Below are positions 43,066-51,734 of a DNA stretch of 63,174 nucleotides, one piece after another; the first letter of the stretch is position 1, and every line of letters begins with the position of its first letter. The position numbers and the translations under genes are program-made. The DNA is from Candidatus Bathyarchaeum sp. (GTDB taxonomy: Archaea; Thermoproteota; Bathyarchaeia; Bathyarchaeales; Bathyarchaeaceae), in contig CP070820.1 in assembly GCA_020344315.1 (NCBI GenBank), forward strand, positions 475,060-538,233, in the 5' to 3' direction. The notes under the pieces were generated by a model. It saw only the letters and a list, made by a program, of their open reading frames with translations. It did no database searches and was not told the origin of the DNA.

Positions 43066-43193
43066 CATAAACAAGCTGCGTTATCGTCCAAAACATGGAA
43101 CGAAAGAGAGAATTAAAATACTCCATAAACTTTAATAATAGACTTCCAAAACCAAAAACAACAACTAACGGTTCACATAAGAGAGGGGAAGGC

Positions 43194-44264
43194 GTGAAAA
43201 TCGCTCAAAACATAAAAGCCATCTCAAAGCTCCTTTTCATCCTACTATTACTTCTCGCCCTCATAGTTGGCGCAATCTTCTCATATCTCTTGGTAGTAGG
43301 CTACTACATAACCCTCGAAGCCGAAGTCCCAGAAAAAACCACAATCTCAGTGAAAGCCGTCCACTTCAATCCCCAAGACGTTGGAACATTCAACATCACT
43401 ATCTTAAACCCATCCTACTCCCCCACAGCCGCCAGCATCACAGAAATCTCCGTAGCAACACAGGACAATATAGTCCACAAAATCTCAAACGTAAACCCCC
43501 AACTACCCTTTGAACTCCAAAAGGGACAGGATGAAACCTTTAGGTGCCAGTGGAACTGGGGAAATTTCTCAGGTGAAAACGTTAAAGTCATAGTTTTGGT
43601 CGAAGACGGATCAGGTTCAGCCTATGAGATTACAACATCTCCTGTGAGACTAACCATCACGACCATGGGTTTCAACCCAGCCGACACGGAACACTTCAAT
43701 ATGACTGTAAAAAATGCCTTAGAGTCGCTCATTGACCTTAATTTTGAAGATATAATCATAACCCTAGATGACGGAGCCGTCGTTGAGGTTAGTGAAACTA
43801 ATCCAGCACTTCCGCAACTGCTTCGCCGAGACACTTATAACACTTTCACGGTATCATGGGATTGGTCAGATTATAGGGGTGGAAACGTCACAGTTACCGC
43901 CTTAACCTCGGAAGGTTACACCGCTAATCGAACTCAAAGCACACCAAAACCTGTGCTCCTATCAGTTACAGAACTCAACGTCGATTCTGATAACACAACC
44001 TACTTCAACGTTACAGTCAGCAACTCTGAATACTCCACCATTCCAGCAAATCTCACGCAGATCAAAGTGAATCTCGAAGATCAAACAAGCGTGGAAGTAG
44101 CCGTCGAATCGCCCCCAGATCTACCCTTCACACTTTCGATAGGTGAAACAGTCACATTCAAGTGTCTCTGGGACTGGACAGACAGACAAGGAGAAGGGGT
44201 AATAGTCGTGGTGGAGACTTCTGAAGGCTACTTTGGACAATCTACAATTTACGCAATCGGCTAG
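43194..44264 (+). CDS. Membrane-anchored protein with three Ig-like repeats
   Basis: 356 aa from GTG 43194 (AGGGGAAGG upstream); an ATG at 43095 would add a basic 33-residue extension. One N-terminal helix (LLFILLLLLALIVGAIFSYLLVVGYYI) anchors an extracellular region of three ~100-residue repeats, each with FNxTxxN, a sequence of type VSVxxxNPxLPxxLxxGxxxTFxxxWDW, and GxxVxVxxxTSEGY. Many N-x-T sequons. Likely a surface or adhesion protein. Confidence 0.75.
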   Translation: MKIAQNIKAISKLLFILLLLLALIVGAIFSYLLVVGYYITLEAEVPEKTTISVKAVHFNPQDVGTFNITILNPSYSPTAASITEISVATQDNIVHKISNVNPQLPFELQKGQDETFRCQWNWGNFSGENVKVIVLVEDGSGSAYEITTSPVRLTITTMGFNPADTEHFNMTVKNALESLIDLNFEDIIITLDDGAVVEVSETNPALPQLLRRDTYNTFTVSWDWSDYRGGNVTVTALTSEGYTANRTQSTPKPVLLSVTELNVDSDNTTYFNVTVSNSEYSTIPANLTQIKVNLEDQTSVEVAVESPPDLPFTLSIGETVTFKCLWDWTDRQGEGVIVVVETSEGYFGQSTIYAIG

Positions 44265-44306
44265 ACAACATTCAGAGCCAGAAATCCTTCAGTGCCGGAT
44301 GCAGCT

Positions 44307-45194
44307 CTATCTGATGAGTACCCCTTCATTCGGGTCTTTCGTGGCTTTCTCGAATTCCAGCTTTATTCGCTTTGTAACTGGACCTGGCTTCCCATTTCCT
44401 ATCACCCGCTTATTTATCTCCCTTATCGGAGCAACTTCAGCGGCTGTTCCTGTGAAAAAGACTTCGTCAGCAGTGAACATTTCATTGGGAGTGATGTTTC
44501 TCACTGTCACCTCATAACCTAACTTCTCAGCCAGCCTGATAACCACTGCCCTTGTTATCCCATTCAATGCTCCTGAAGAGATAGGCGGAGTGTAGATTTT
44601 GCCTTCCCGCACTATGAATATGTTTTCTCCAACCCCCTCGCAGACGTGACCTGTCTTATCGAGGCAGATAGCTTCGTTGACGCCGCTATTGTTGGCTTCG
44701 ATCTTGCCTAAAATGCTGTTCAGATAGTTGAGCGATTTCAATTCATGAGTTGCTGCATCCACAGGATTCCTCTTTACCCAAGTTATTATTGTGGTTATTC
44801 CACTCTCAATTTCCTCAGGGGTGTTAAGTTGAAGCATAGGCTCAGTGATTATAATAACTGTGGGTTTGGGGCACTTTCTAGGATCAATTCCCAAGTCTCC
44901 GAATCCCCTAGTCACTACTAACCGTATGTAAGCGTTTGTGAGATTGTTCTTCTTCAGGGTCTCCAACACAGCTTCAATAAGCTGCTCTTTTGTCATGGGT
45001 ATCTTCAGCATTATTGGATGGGCGGATTTGTAGAGCCGGTCAATGTGCTCTTTCAGCTGGAAGACGATGCCGTGGTAGGCTCGTATTCCTTCGAAAACTC
45101 CGTCGCCATAGAGGAGCCCGTGGTCATAGACAGAGATTTTAGCCTCAGATTTAGGATAATACTTATCATCGATATAGACTAGAAGTTCTGCCAT
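44307..45194 (-). CDS. ilvE: Branched-chain amino acid aminotransferase
   Basis: 295 aa fold-type IV PLP enzyme, last step of Val/Leu/Ile synthesis. YDHGLLYGDGVFEGIRAY, the PLP lysine in THELKSLNYLNSILGKIEAN, EAICLDKTGHVCEGVGENIFIV and FFTGTAAEVAPIREINKRVIGNGKPGPVTKRI are present. Works with the leuCDBA products at 2.4-6.7 kb though it is not linked. ATG preceded by AAGGAGAG. Confidence 0.93.
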   Translation of the reverse strand: MAELLVYIDDKYYPKSEAKISVYDHGLLYGDGVFEGIRAYHGIVFQLKEHIDRLYKSAHPIMLKIPMTKEQLIEAVLETLKKNNLTNAYIRLVVTRGFGDLGIDPRKCPKPTVIIITEPMLQLNTPEEIESGITTIITWVKRNPVDAATHELKSLNYLNSILGKIEANNSGVNEAICLDKTGHVCEGVGENIFIVREGKIYTPPISSGALNGITRAVVIRLAEKLGYEVTVRNITPNEMFTADEVFFTGTAAEVAPIREINKRVIGNGKPGPVTKRIKLEFEKATKDPNEGVLIR

Positions 45195-45291
45195 ACCAAA
45201 CTCTCCTTAAACGGAAAACTTCATCCATAAACTATCTATTATATATTTAAATTTTGACTTTTATGCTATTCTCTGGTTCTTTCAAAGGTTA

Positions 45292-46746
45292 TCATTGATC
45301 ACTCGTTTTCTTGGAGCTAGGTCCAAAGGGACAGCTAGGATCCTCTGCCAACCAGTCGCCATTAATTACGTAGGCTGTGTATCGGCATCCACCACATAAC
45401 GAATTATAGGCGCATCTACCACATGCACCTTTAAGATCACTCCTGCAACGCATGTAATTAAGCAACTTATTATTGACCCAGAGGTCCTCTAAATCTTCCT
45501 TGAGGAGATTACCGAGCTTTATCGGTGCTGGAACACAGGGAGTTAAGTCCCCACCCGCTGTCAAACCAGCGTAGGTAATTCCAGCCGAGCAGCCTCCAAA
45601 ACCAGAAGCATACTTCCTGACGATCTCAGAAATCCCATTCCCAAACTTTTCTTGCCACATCCTACTGTAACCGGATAATGCTTCACTTACAGTGAAAACC
45701 TTGCCTTCTGATCGTTCGAAACCCAGTCTGCCATAGTAGGTCATCCCCCGGGCGTAACATTGAATGCCTTCATTCTGCGCCACGCTATTGCAGAATTTAT
45801 GGTGGATAAACTCGAGGGCATCTATCTTCTCTTCTCTCGTGACATCGAGGTTAATCACTTCTTTGCCCCTACCGGCTGGGATAAGCCTGTTCAGGTAGAA
45901 TCTATTGACCCCCAGCTTCTCCGCTAATTCGACGGTGCCCTGAAGCTCATCTACATTCCGTGTGTGCAAGGTCATTGTTGCGCACATTTCATCGAATCCT
46001 GCTTCGGCGCAGTTTCTGATTCCCTGTATGGTAGCTTCGAAGGCGCCGGGTGTATTTCTTAGGAAGTCGTGGGTCTCAGCTTGATATCCGTCGAGGCCAA
46101 TCTCAACCCGCTTGATTCCCGCTTTCTTCAGCTTGTTGACAATCTGCTTGGTCATTAATGTCCCATTTGAGGCTATTGTACATAGAAGCCCAGCATCAAC
46201 TGCCGCTTCTATGGCGGTATAGATGTCTGAACGAACGAGAGGTTCGCCGCCTGAGAAGGTGAGGATGGAGAGTCCAGCATCTGCAAGTTTCTGGATTAGC
46301 TGAAGCGCCTCTCTAGTAGTTAGCTCCCTCTCATCGGCTTCACCTGAGTTCTGGTGGCAATGGCGACAATAGAGGTTGCAACGATTCGTGAAGTTCCACA
46401 CAATAACAACGGGAACAGCTGTTGGCTGGGGAAGGCGTAAACCGAAGTGGCTTATACCGCGGACGACATTCAACATGCTCTTGCGAATAAGGGTATCAGC
46501 CATCAGCTTCTTCACCTCTGCTTCTGCCAGATTCACCTTTCTGAACAATCGCTTGATTAATGGACGGGCTAACCGAAAAGCAGTGGAGCAACCTCTGCAG
46601 TTGGGCTTATCTCCTGATGTGTAGGCTTCGAATACGGAGTAGAGTCTAGGCTGGCTACATTTTCCGCACTCCTCAATAAGCTGTTTAGCAACACCCTTCC
46701 AGATAGGATTTAACTTTGAAGCGAACTGGAGCTTTTTCGGCAACAT
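45292..46746 (-). CDS. Radical SAM/SPASM domain protein
   Basis: 484 aa. An N-terminal ~110-residue region with CGKC and CRGC cysteines is followed by the radical SAM core (VWNFTNRCNLYCRHCHQNSGE, CxxxCxxC; FSGGEPLVRSD) and a SPASM/twitch end with FGGCSAGITYAGLTAGGDLTPCVPAP and CGRCAYNSLCGGCRYTAY, giving auxiliary Fe-S clusters. Such proteins mature peptides or carry out late heme (Ahb) steps; neither can be chosen here. The extra N-terminal cysteines are unusual. Stands alone. Confidence 0.87.
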   Translation of the reverse strand: MLPKKLQFASKLNPIWKGVAKQLIEECGKCSQPRLYSVFEAYTSGDKPNCRGCSTAFRLARPLIKRLFRKVNLAEAEVKKLMADTLIRKSMLNVVRGISHFGLRLPQPTAVPVVIVWNFTNRCNLYCRHCHQNSGEADERELTTREALQLIQKLADAGLSILTFSGGEPLVRSDIYTAIEAAVDAGLLCTIASNGTLMTKQIVNKLKKAGIKRVEIGLDGYQAETHDFLRNTPGAFEATIQGIRNCAEAGFDEMCATMTLHTRNVDELQGTVELAEKLGVNRFYLNRLIPAGRGKEVINLDVTREEKIDALEFIHHKFCNSVAQNEGIQCYARGMTYYGRLGFERSEGKVFTVSEALSGYSRMWQEKFGNGISEIVRKYASGFGGCSAGITYAGLTAGGDLTPCVPAPIKLGNLLKEDLEDLWVNNKLLNYMRCRSDLKGACGRCAYNSLCGGCRYTAYVINGDWLAEDPSCPFGPSSKKTSDQ

Positions 46747-46856
46747 CTAAAATACCCAATCTTCACGCCTTTTTATTCAGATAGACTGAAAATGAAGTTA
46801 ATTAAACCATCGTTTGCATCCATGGTTCCGAGTGCGCGAAGAGTGGGATAGACGAC

Positions 46857-48740
46857 TTAGAACGCGAACTGGGGTCTTTTGGACAGCAATTTTGGCAACG
46901 TCAGAGGCTTGAAAGGCTTATCCCCCGCCTTCCCTTTAATTTCAGTTATTAACTCTTGAAGTTTCATCTTCCTGATCTTCTTTCCAGCTTTTCTGTCTCG
47001 GACCGGAAGAACATCAGAGCTTAATTCTTTCTCTCCAATGACGAGAATGTAGTTGACCCATTCCCTCTCTGCTTCTCTGACTTTCTTCCCTAAAGTTATG
47101 GATCTGTCGTCCAAGTCAACCCGAATCTGGTGACCTTCAATCTCCTTCATTAACTTTTCAGCGTCCTCCAAGAATCTCTCCGCCACGGGAATAATTCTTA
47201 CCTGAGTGGGGGAGAGCCACAGGGGCAGTATAGGAGCTTTACCCCTCTTTGAGTCTCTGTGGGCTTTCTCCAGCAGGGCATATACTCCCCTTTCGATGCC
47301 GCCGCTTGGAGAACAATGAAGAACAAGAGGATACTGTTTCTCGCCCTTTTCGTCAACGTAAGTCATCTCGTATCTCTGGGCGTTCTCTATGTCAATCTGG
47401 TCAGTGGAGAGGGCAGAAGCCTTGTCCAGATTATCCACGAAATTAAATTCCCACTTTAAAACAAAATAGAAGAACCGTTCCTCCCACATCTCAACCAAAA
47501 CAGGCTTGTTAAACAACTTCACCAAAGATAGAATGAAATCCTTGTTCTCTTCATAGAAGTCTTTTGTGAACCGAATCGCCAGCTCGAAATCCTCATCCTT
47601 GTTCAGCTCCAATCCCTTCTCCAAAATCTCCTTGGAAAGCTTGAATCTGACAAGAAATTCTTCCTTCGCTTGGTCCAAGTCAGCAACCAAGGCGTGGCAG
47701 TCGGGCATCGTGAAGCCTCTGAGTCTTCGTAAGCCAGTTAATTCGCCGCTCTTCTCTCGTCTGAAGGCATATCTGGTCAACTCGTAGATTCGCAGGGGAA
47801 GCTGCCGATAAGAGAACTGGGCATCATGAACCATTAGGAATTGACCGAAGCAGGCGCTGAACCTCAAGAAGAAGTCCCTCTTATCCGACTTCAAAAGATA
47901 CTGCCTAGCCGGAAATCTTTCCAGATAATGAGCAATGCTTGGATGCTGAATATCATACATAACCGGAGTCTCAACTTCCATCCCGCCATACTCTATCACC
48001 TGCTTGGTCACGTATTGCTCCAACAGCGACTTGATTAACCGTCCCTTGGGATACCACCTGAGATTTCCCGGGTCGCTTCCCGGTTCGTAATCGGCGATCT
48101 CTAGTCTCCTCATCAGTTTGACGTGAGGCGGAACTTGCTGAACTGCCCTAACCTTCTCTATCTCATACTTAGCTAGTTTTTCTAGGTTTTTATGTCCCTT
48201 GAAATCGAACTCTTCTACTGGAACCAGCTTTCCGTCGGTTTGCAGGATATGCCAGAAGGACTTGAGTTTCTCCTCTGCCTTCAAGGCTTCTGAAACAGGC
48301 TCTTCTTCAGCTTCGTCTCCAGTAACTATTCTGAATTGTTCGGCTAGAGGATGTCCCTTGATGGAGATAGAGAATTTCTTGTTCCAGCCGAAGGGGGTCC
48401 GGTAGGTTTCGAAGCCTAAATCTTTGGCAACTTTCTCCATCTCCTTGATGAGTTTCAGGGCGTCAGCTGGTTTCGCCAAGGTGTTGCTTAGGTGCGCGTA
48501 GGGGTAGATCAGAATCCGGTTAACCTTCAATTTGTCTAGGGAAGCTTTGGTGTTTTCCATCGCCTTTCTGGCTACGTTTGTGTTGTCTCCCTCTTCGACA
48601 GAGGTGAATAAAACGGCAAGTTCTTCGAGTCGGTCTTTCTTTTTGTCAGTTTCCTCAGCTAGGGCTATCTCCTTCTCTACAGCCTCAATCTCTATGAAGT
48701 TTGAGTGTAACTGGAGGATTCTCAGCCTTTGAACCTCCAT
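46857..48740 (-). CDS. thrS: Threonyl-tRNA synthetase, archaeal type
   Basis: 627 aa. The N-terminal archaeal editing domain (VQRLRILQLHSNFIEIEA...RILIYPYAHLSN) precedes the class II catalytic core (WYPKGRLIKSLLEQYVTK, DFFLRFSACFGQFLM, RIYELTRYAFRREKSGELTGLRRLRGFTMPDCHALV, GGIERGVYALLE) and the anticodon-binding domain (LWLSPTQVRIIPVAERF...IRVDLDDRS). Overlaps by 19 bp the small gene upstream, with which it is coupled. Confidence 0.94.
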   Translation of the reverse strand: MEVQRLRILQLHSNFIEIEAVEKEIALAEETDKKKDRLEELAVLFTSVEEGDNTNVARKAMENTKASLDKLKVNRILIYPYAHLSNTLAKPADALKLIKEMEKVAKDLGFETYRTPFGWNKKFSISIKGHPLAEQFRIVTGDEAEEEPVSEALKAEEKLKSFWHILQTDGKLVPVEEFDFKGHKNLEKLAKYEIEKVRAVQQVPPHVKLMRRLEIADYEPGSDPGNLRWYPKGRLIKSLLEQYVTKQVIEYGGMEVETPVMYDIQHPSIAHYLERFPARQYLLKSDKRDFFLRFSACFGQFLMVHDAQFSYRQLPLRIYELTRYAFRREKSGELTGLRRLRGFTMPDCHALVADLDQAKEEFLVRFKLSKEILEKGLELNKDEDFELAIRFTKDFYEENKDFILSLVKLFNKPVLVEMWEERFFYFVLKWEFNFVDNLDKASALSTDQIDIENAQRYEMTYVDEKGEKQYPLVLHCSPSGGIERGVYALLEKAHRDSKRGKAPILPLWLSPTQVRIIPVAERFLEDAEKLMKEIEGHQIRVDLDDRSITLGKKVREAEREWVNYILVIGEKELSSDVLPVRDRKAGKKIRKMKLQELITEIKGKAGDKPFKPLTLPKLLSKRPQFAF

Positions 48741-48937
48741 TTCTCAAGCATCTTATCTTTTTTGGTGCTTTTTTTGTATTCTTTGTAGTGAAGTCTGCAG
48801 AGGTAAGAGCGTCTAGTTCCATCAACCTTTAGTCCTGCGGCGCTCACCTTATCTCGGGCGAGGGAGCGAATTGCATCTTTGTCACAGCCTCGGACACTGC
48901 ATTTAACGCCCTTCGCGACCCGACCCAAGTAAATCAC
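48722..48937 (-). CDS. Small zinc-motif protein coupled to thrS
   Basis: 71 aa, basic. CSVRGCDKDAIRSLARDKV and SYLCRLHYKEYKK give Cys-x4-Cys and Cys-x2-His, a probable zinc site. Basic C-terminal tail. The family is conserved next to thrS in related archaea as far as I recall; role unknown, likely RNA-binding. Confidence 0.75.
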   Translation of the reverse strand: MIYLGRVAKGVKCSVRGCDKDAIRSLARDKVSAAGLKVDGTRRSYLCRLHYKEYKKSTKKDKMLEKWRFKG

Positions 48938-49142
48938 CGATTCTTTATCTTAACATTCAACTAGTGTAGAAAGCATACTAAAATGTCTTACCGAAAAAGG
49001 CTCTCCAAAGTTGTCGGTTGATTGTGACCCCTATAAAAAATCGGTTGATTCACTATTTTGTTGATAAAAAACGTAAGGTATATGAATTGAGTCTGGTGAT
49101 ACTTAATAAACCCCGTTTAACCTATAGTGTTGAGGAAAAGTA

Positions 49143-49442
49143 ATGCCAGTTAAGCGAAAGTCTAGAGGTCGAGCAAAAGGCGGTAAAGGTAAAGGCGCAT
49201 TGGTACAATGCCAAAGTTGCGGTCAGCAGGTTCCCCGCGACAAAGCCAAACGAGTGTCACGAAGAGTCTCCTTGGTTGACTCGCTCCTCTACAAAGAACT
49301 TCGACAAAAAGGCACGTATATTTCTAGCAGAACTGAAACAAAATATTACTGTGTTTCATGCGCTGTTCATCGGGGCGTGGTAAAGGTTCGCTCAAAAAAT
49401 GAGCGGAGAAAAGGTCCCCCGCGAAGAAGAACTAGACGTTAA
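49143..49442 (+). CDS. rps26e: 30S ribosomal protein S26e
   Basis: 99 aa. Basic N-terminus (KRKSRGRAKGGKGKGALVQCQSCGQQVPRDKAKR), second Cys pair in KYYCVSCAVHRGVVKVR and a C-terminal Arg tail identify S26e. It is found in TACK and related archaea but not most euryarchaea, a useful taxonomic marker. ATG at 49143. Confidence 0.94.
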   Translation: MPVKRKSRGRAKGGKGKGALVQCQSCGQQVPRDKAKRVSRRVSLVDSLLYKELRQKGTYISSRTETKYYCVSCAVHRGVVKVRSKNERRKGPPRRRTRR

Positions 49443-49465
49443 GGTAACAATTTTTTCTTTCTATT

Positions 49466-50056
49466 TCAGTGTGAAGCTTTGTGAAAGTAGATTGCCCGCT
49501 GAACCACTGTCAGATTTGTGAGGATAGCGAGAACTAGAACTGCCCAACATAAAGCTTCAACCCAGACATAGCTGAGGAAACTTGCTAGTGCCAGTAATAT
49601 TAGACGTTCTGCACGTTCAGCTAAGCCCACGCTCTCCATCCTGACTCCCGCAGCCTCTGCCCTAGCTCGAGTGTAACTGACCAACAAGGAGCCCATGAGC
49701 GCAGCAAGACCCCAACTAACTTCAGTTAATCCACCGAGGATGATTCCGCAGAGGATAACCGCGTCGGCGTATCTGTCAAGGAGCGAATCAAGGAATCCAC
49801 CAAATTTTGTGGCTTCTCCGTAGAGTCTCGCCATGGCACCGTCTAGGGCATCTAGGAGGCCAGAGGCAAGCATCAGAAGAGGCGCAAGTATAAGAAGGAA
49901 GGGATGCAGCTTCCACTGCCAGTAAGTGAGTGCAGAAAGCACGGCGAAGGTTATTCCCAAGAGGCTTACGTGATTTGGAGTTAAGCCAAGGTTATGGATT
50001 GATTCAGCTATAGAGGTCAATTGCAACTGAACTTTTTGCTTAAGTTTCGTTAGCAT
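49466..50056 (-). CDS. CDP-alcohol phosphatidyltransferase (archaetidylinositol phosphate synthase-like)
   Basis: 196 aa, about five membrane helices. Signature GLLDALDGAMARLYGEATKFGGFLDSLLDRYAD matches D-x2-DG-x2-AR-x8-G-x3-D-x3-D. Transfers archaetidic acid from CDP-archaeol to a polyol phosphate, probably inositol phosphate, in membrane lipid synthesis. N-terminal LGLTPNHVSLLG is the typical entrance segment. Convergent with S26e. Confidence 0.88.
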   Translation of the reverse strand: MLTKLKQKVQLQLTSIAESIHNLGLTPNHVSLLGITFAVLSALTYWQWKLHPFLLILAPLLMLASGLLDALDGAMARLYGEATKFGGFLDSLLDRYADAVILCGIILGGLTEVSWGLAALMGSLLVSYTRARAEAAGVRMESVGLAERAERLILLALASFLSYVWVEALCWAVLVLAILTNLTVVQRAIYFHKASH

Positions 50057-50192
50057 CCCCTACAACCTCTCACTAGCTAACCTTTACACCTCAACATCTG
50101 CTGGAGTAATCTTAACGACCTTTGTTTTCTTGAGATTTGTGGTTGAAACGTATTAAATAGCTTTGTATAGGTCGTCAAACGGTCTCTGAAGG

Positions 50193-51647
50193 CTAATAGG
50201 CTAGGGCAACCCGCACAATGTTCACTGCCTTCTCTCCGCAGACAAGGCACTTCCCTTCTATCTTTTCCTCAGTGTCTTCAGGAGTCCCCAGCAGGCGAGC
50301 CTCAACCTCTTCCTCCAACCTATGACCACACTCATCCTTGCCACACCATGGAACCTCAACGATACCTGCCTTCTTAGCCAGCAAACGCTTCGCCTCCTCC
50401 AAACTGTCTACTCTATAAACGCGTTCTTTCATCCATTTTGAGGCATTCCTCACTAGGTCAAAGGTCATCTCTTCCGCAAGCTTCTGCACAGCCGATGTTA
50501 CATCCTTCATTTTCCACGTTTTTTTCTTCAGGGTGTCCCGTCGAACAACAGTCACCTCCCCCTTCTCCAAGTCTCGGGGACCTATCTCAATTCGGATGGG
50601 CACGCCCCGCAGTTCCCAGTAGTAGAATTTGTTTCCGGGAGTCAAGTCACCCCGCAAATCCAACGCAACCTTACACGGTATTTCCTCAAGTTTGCACGCG
50701 ACATCTCTACAGGCCTTGTTTATCGGCTCTTCCTTTCCTTTATACGGAACTGGAACAATCGCCACCTGTATGGGCGCAATTATCGGCGGTAAAACTATGC
50801 CATGATCGTCTCCGTGGACGATTAGAACAGCAGCAATTCCCCTTCCAGAAATTCCGTAACTTGTCGTCCAGATGTGCTCCTGTCTTCCATCCTTGGTCTC
50901 GTAGGTTATGTCGAAGGCTTTGGAGAAGTTTTGTCCCAGATTATGCACGGTTCCTATCTGGAGAGTCTTGCCGTCGGGGCATAACATGTCAAAGGCTATC
51001 GTGTAAAGGGCTCCAGCGAATTTGTCCCATTCTGGTCTCCGAGATACACAATAGGGAACACCGAGCAAATCGAAGAATCTCTTATAGATTTCCAATGCCT
51101 CTTTGACCTGCTCTTCAGCTTCTTCAAAGGTGGCGTGGGAGGTGTGGGCTTCCTTGAAGGTAGCAACCTCGCGCATCCTCAGAATCGGCCGGGTTGCCTT
51201 TGTCTCATGGCGGAAAACGTTCACAACCTGATACAGTTTCAGAGGCAGGTCAGCGTGGGAGCGGATCCAAAGTTTCAGCATAGGAGCTATGGCGGTTTCG
51301 CTTGTGGGTCTCAGGGCATACCTGACCTTCAGGGGTTCAAAGCCGCCGTGGGTTACCCAGAAGCATTCTCCCTCGAAGCTCTTCACGTGGGCGGACTCTT
51401 GGGCTAGGGCAGTTTCGGGAATCAGGAGGGGAAACAGGGTCTCTTGGTGACCTGTTGCATCAAGTAGATATCGTAGAGTCTGGAGGACGTTTCTTCTGAT
51501 TTTGAAGCCGTAGGGCATCCAGACTCCAGAGCCCTTGATGGGATATCGGTAGTCCATTATACCAGCGTTTATGAGCACTTCACGGAACCACTCACCGAAG
51601 TCTTTGCTCCATTTCTGTCGTTTCACAGGCAAGTTATGCACCTTCAA
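50193..51647 (-). CDS. proS: Prolyl-tRNA synthetase, archaeal type
   Basis: 484 aa, short (no editing insertion) archaeal/eukaryotic form. DYRYPIKGSGVWMPYGFKIRRNVLQTLR, RPTSETAIAPMLKLWIRSHADLPLKLYQVVNVFRHETKATRPILRMREV, HNLGQNFSKAFDI and GDDHGIVLPPIIAPIQVAIVP are classical motifs; the C-terminal zinc domain has CGKDECGHRLEEEVEARLLG and GKCLVCGEKA. Monocistronic. Confidence 0.95.
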   Translation of the reverse strand: MKVHNLPVKRQKWSKDFGEWFREVLINAGIMDYRYPIKGSGVWMPYGFKIRRNVLQTLRYLLDATGHQETLFPLLIPETALAQESAHVKSFEGECFWVTHGGFEPLKVRYALRPTSETAIAPMLKLWIRSHADLPLKLYQVVNVFRHETKATRPILRMREVATFKEAHTSHATFEEAEEQVKEALEIYKRFFDLLGVPYCVSRRPEWDKFAGALYTIAFDMLCPDGKTLQIGTVHNLGQNFSKAFDITYETKDGRQEHIWTTSYGISGRGIAAVLIVHGDDHGIVLPPIIAPIQVAIVPVPYKGKEEPINKACRDVACKLEEIPCKVALDLRGDLTPGNKFYYWELRGVPIRIEIGPRDLEKGEVTVVRRDTLKKKTWKMKDVTSAVQKLAEEMTFDLVRNASKWMKERVYRVDSLEEAKRLLAKKAGIVEVPWCGKDECGHRLEEEVEARLLGTPEDTEEKIEGKCLVCGEKAVNIVRVALAY

Positions 51648-51734
51648 TTATCATGCTGTTAGGGATGACCCTTAATTAAAAACTGTAGGATATTAGTTTA
51701 TCACTTCATAAGAACCAAACCTGTGACGTTGTGC

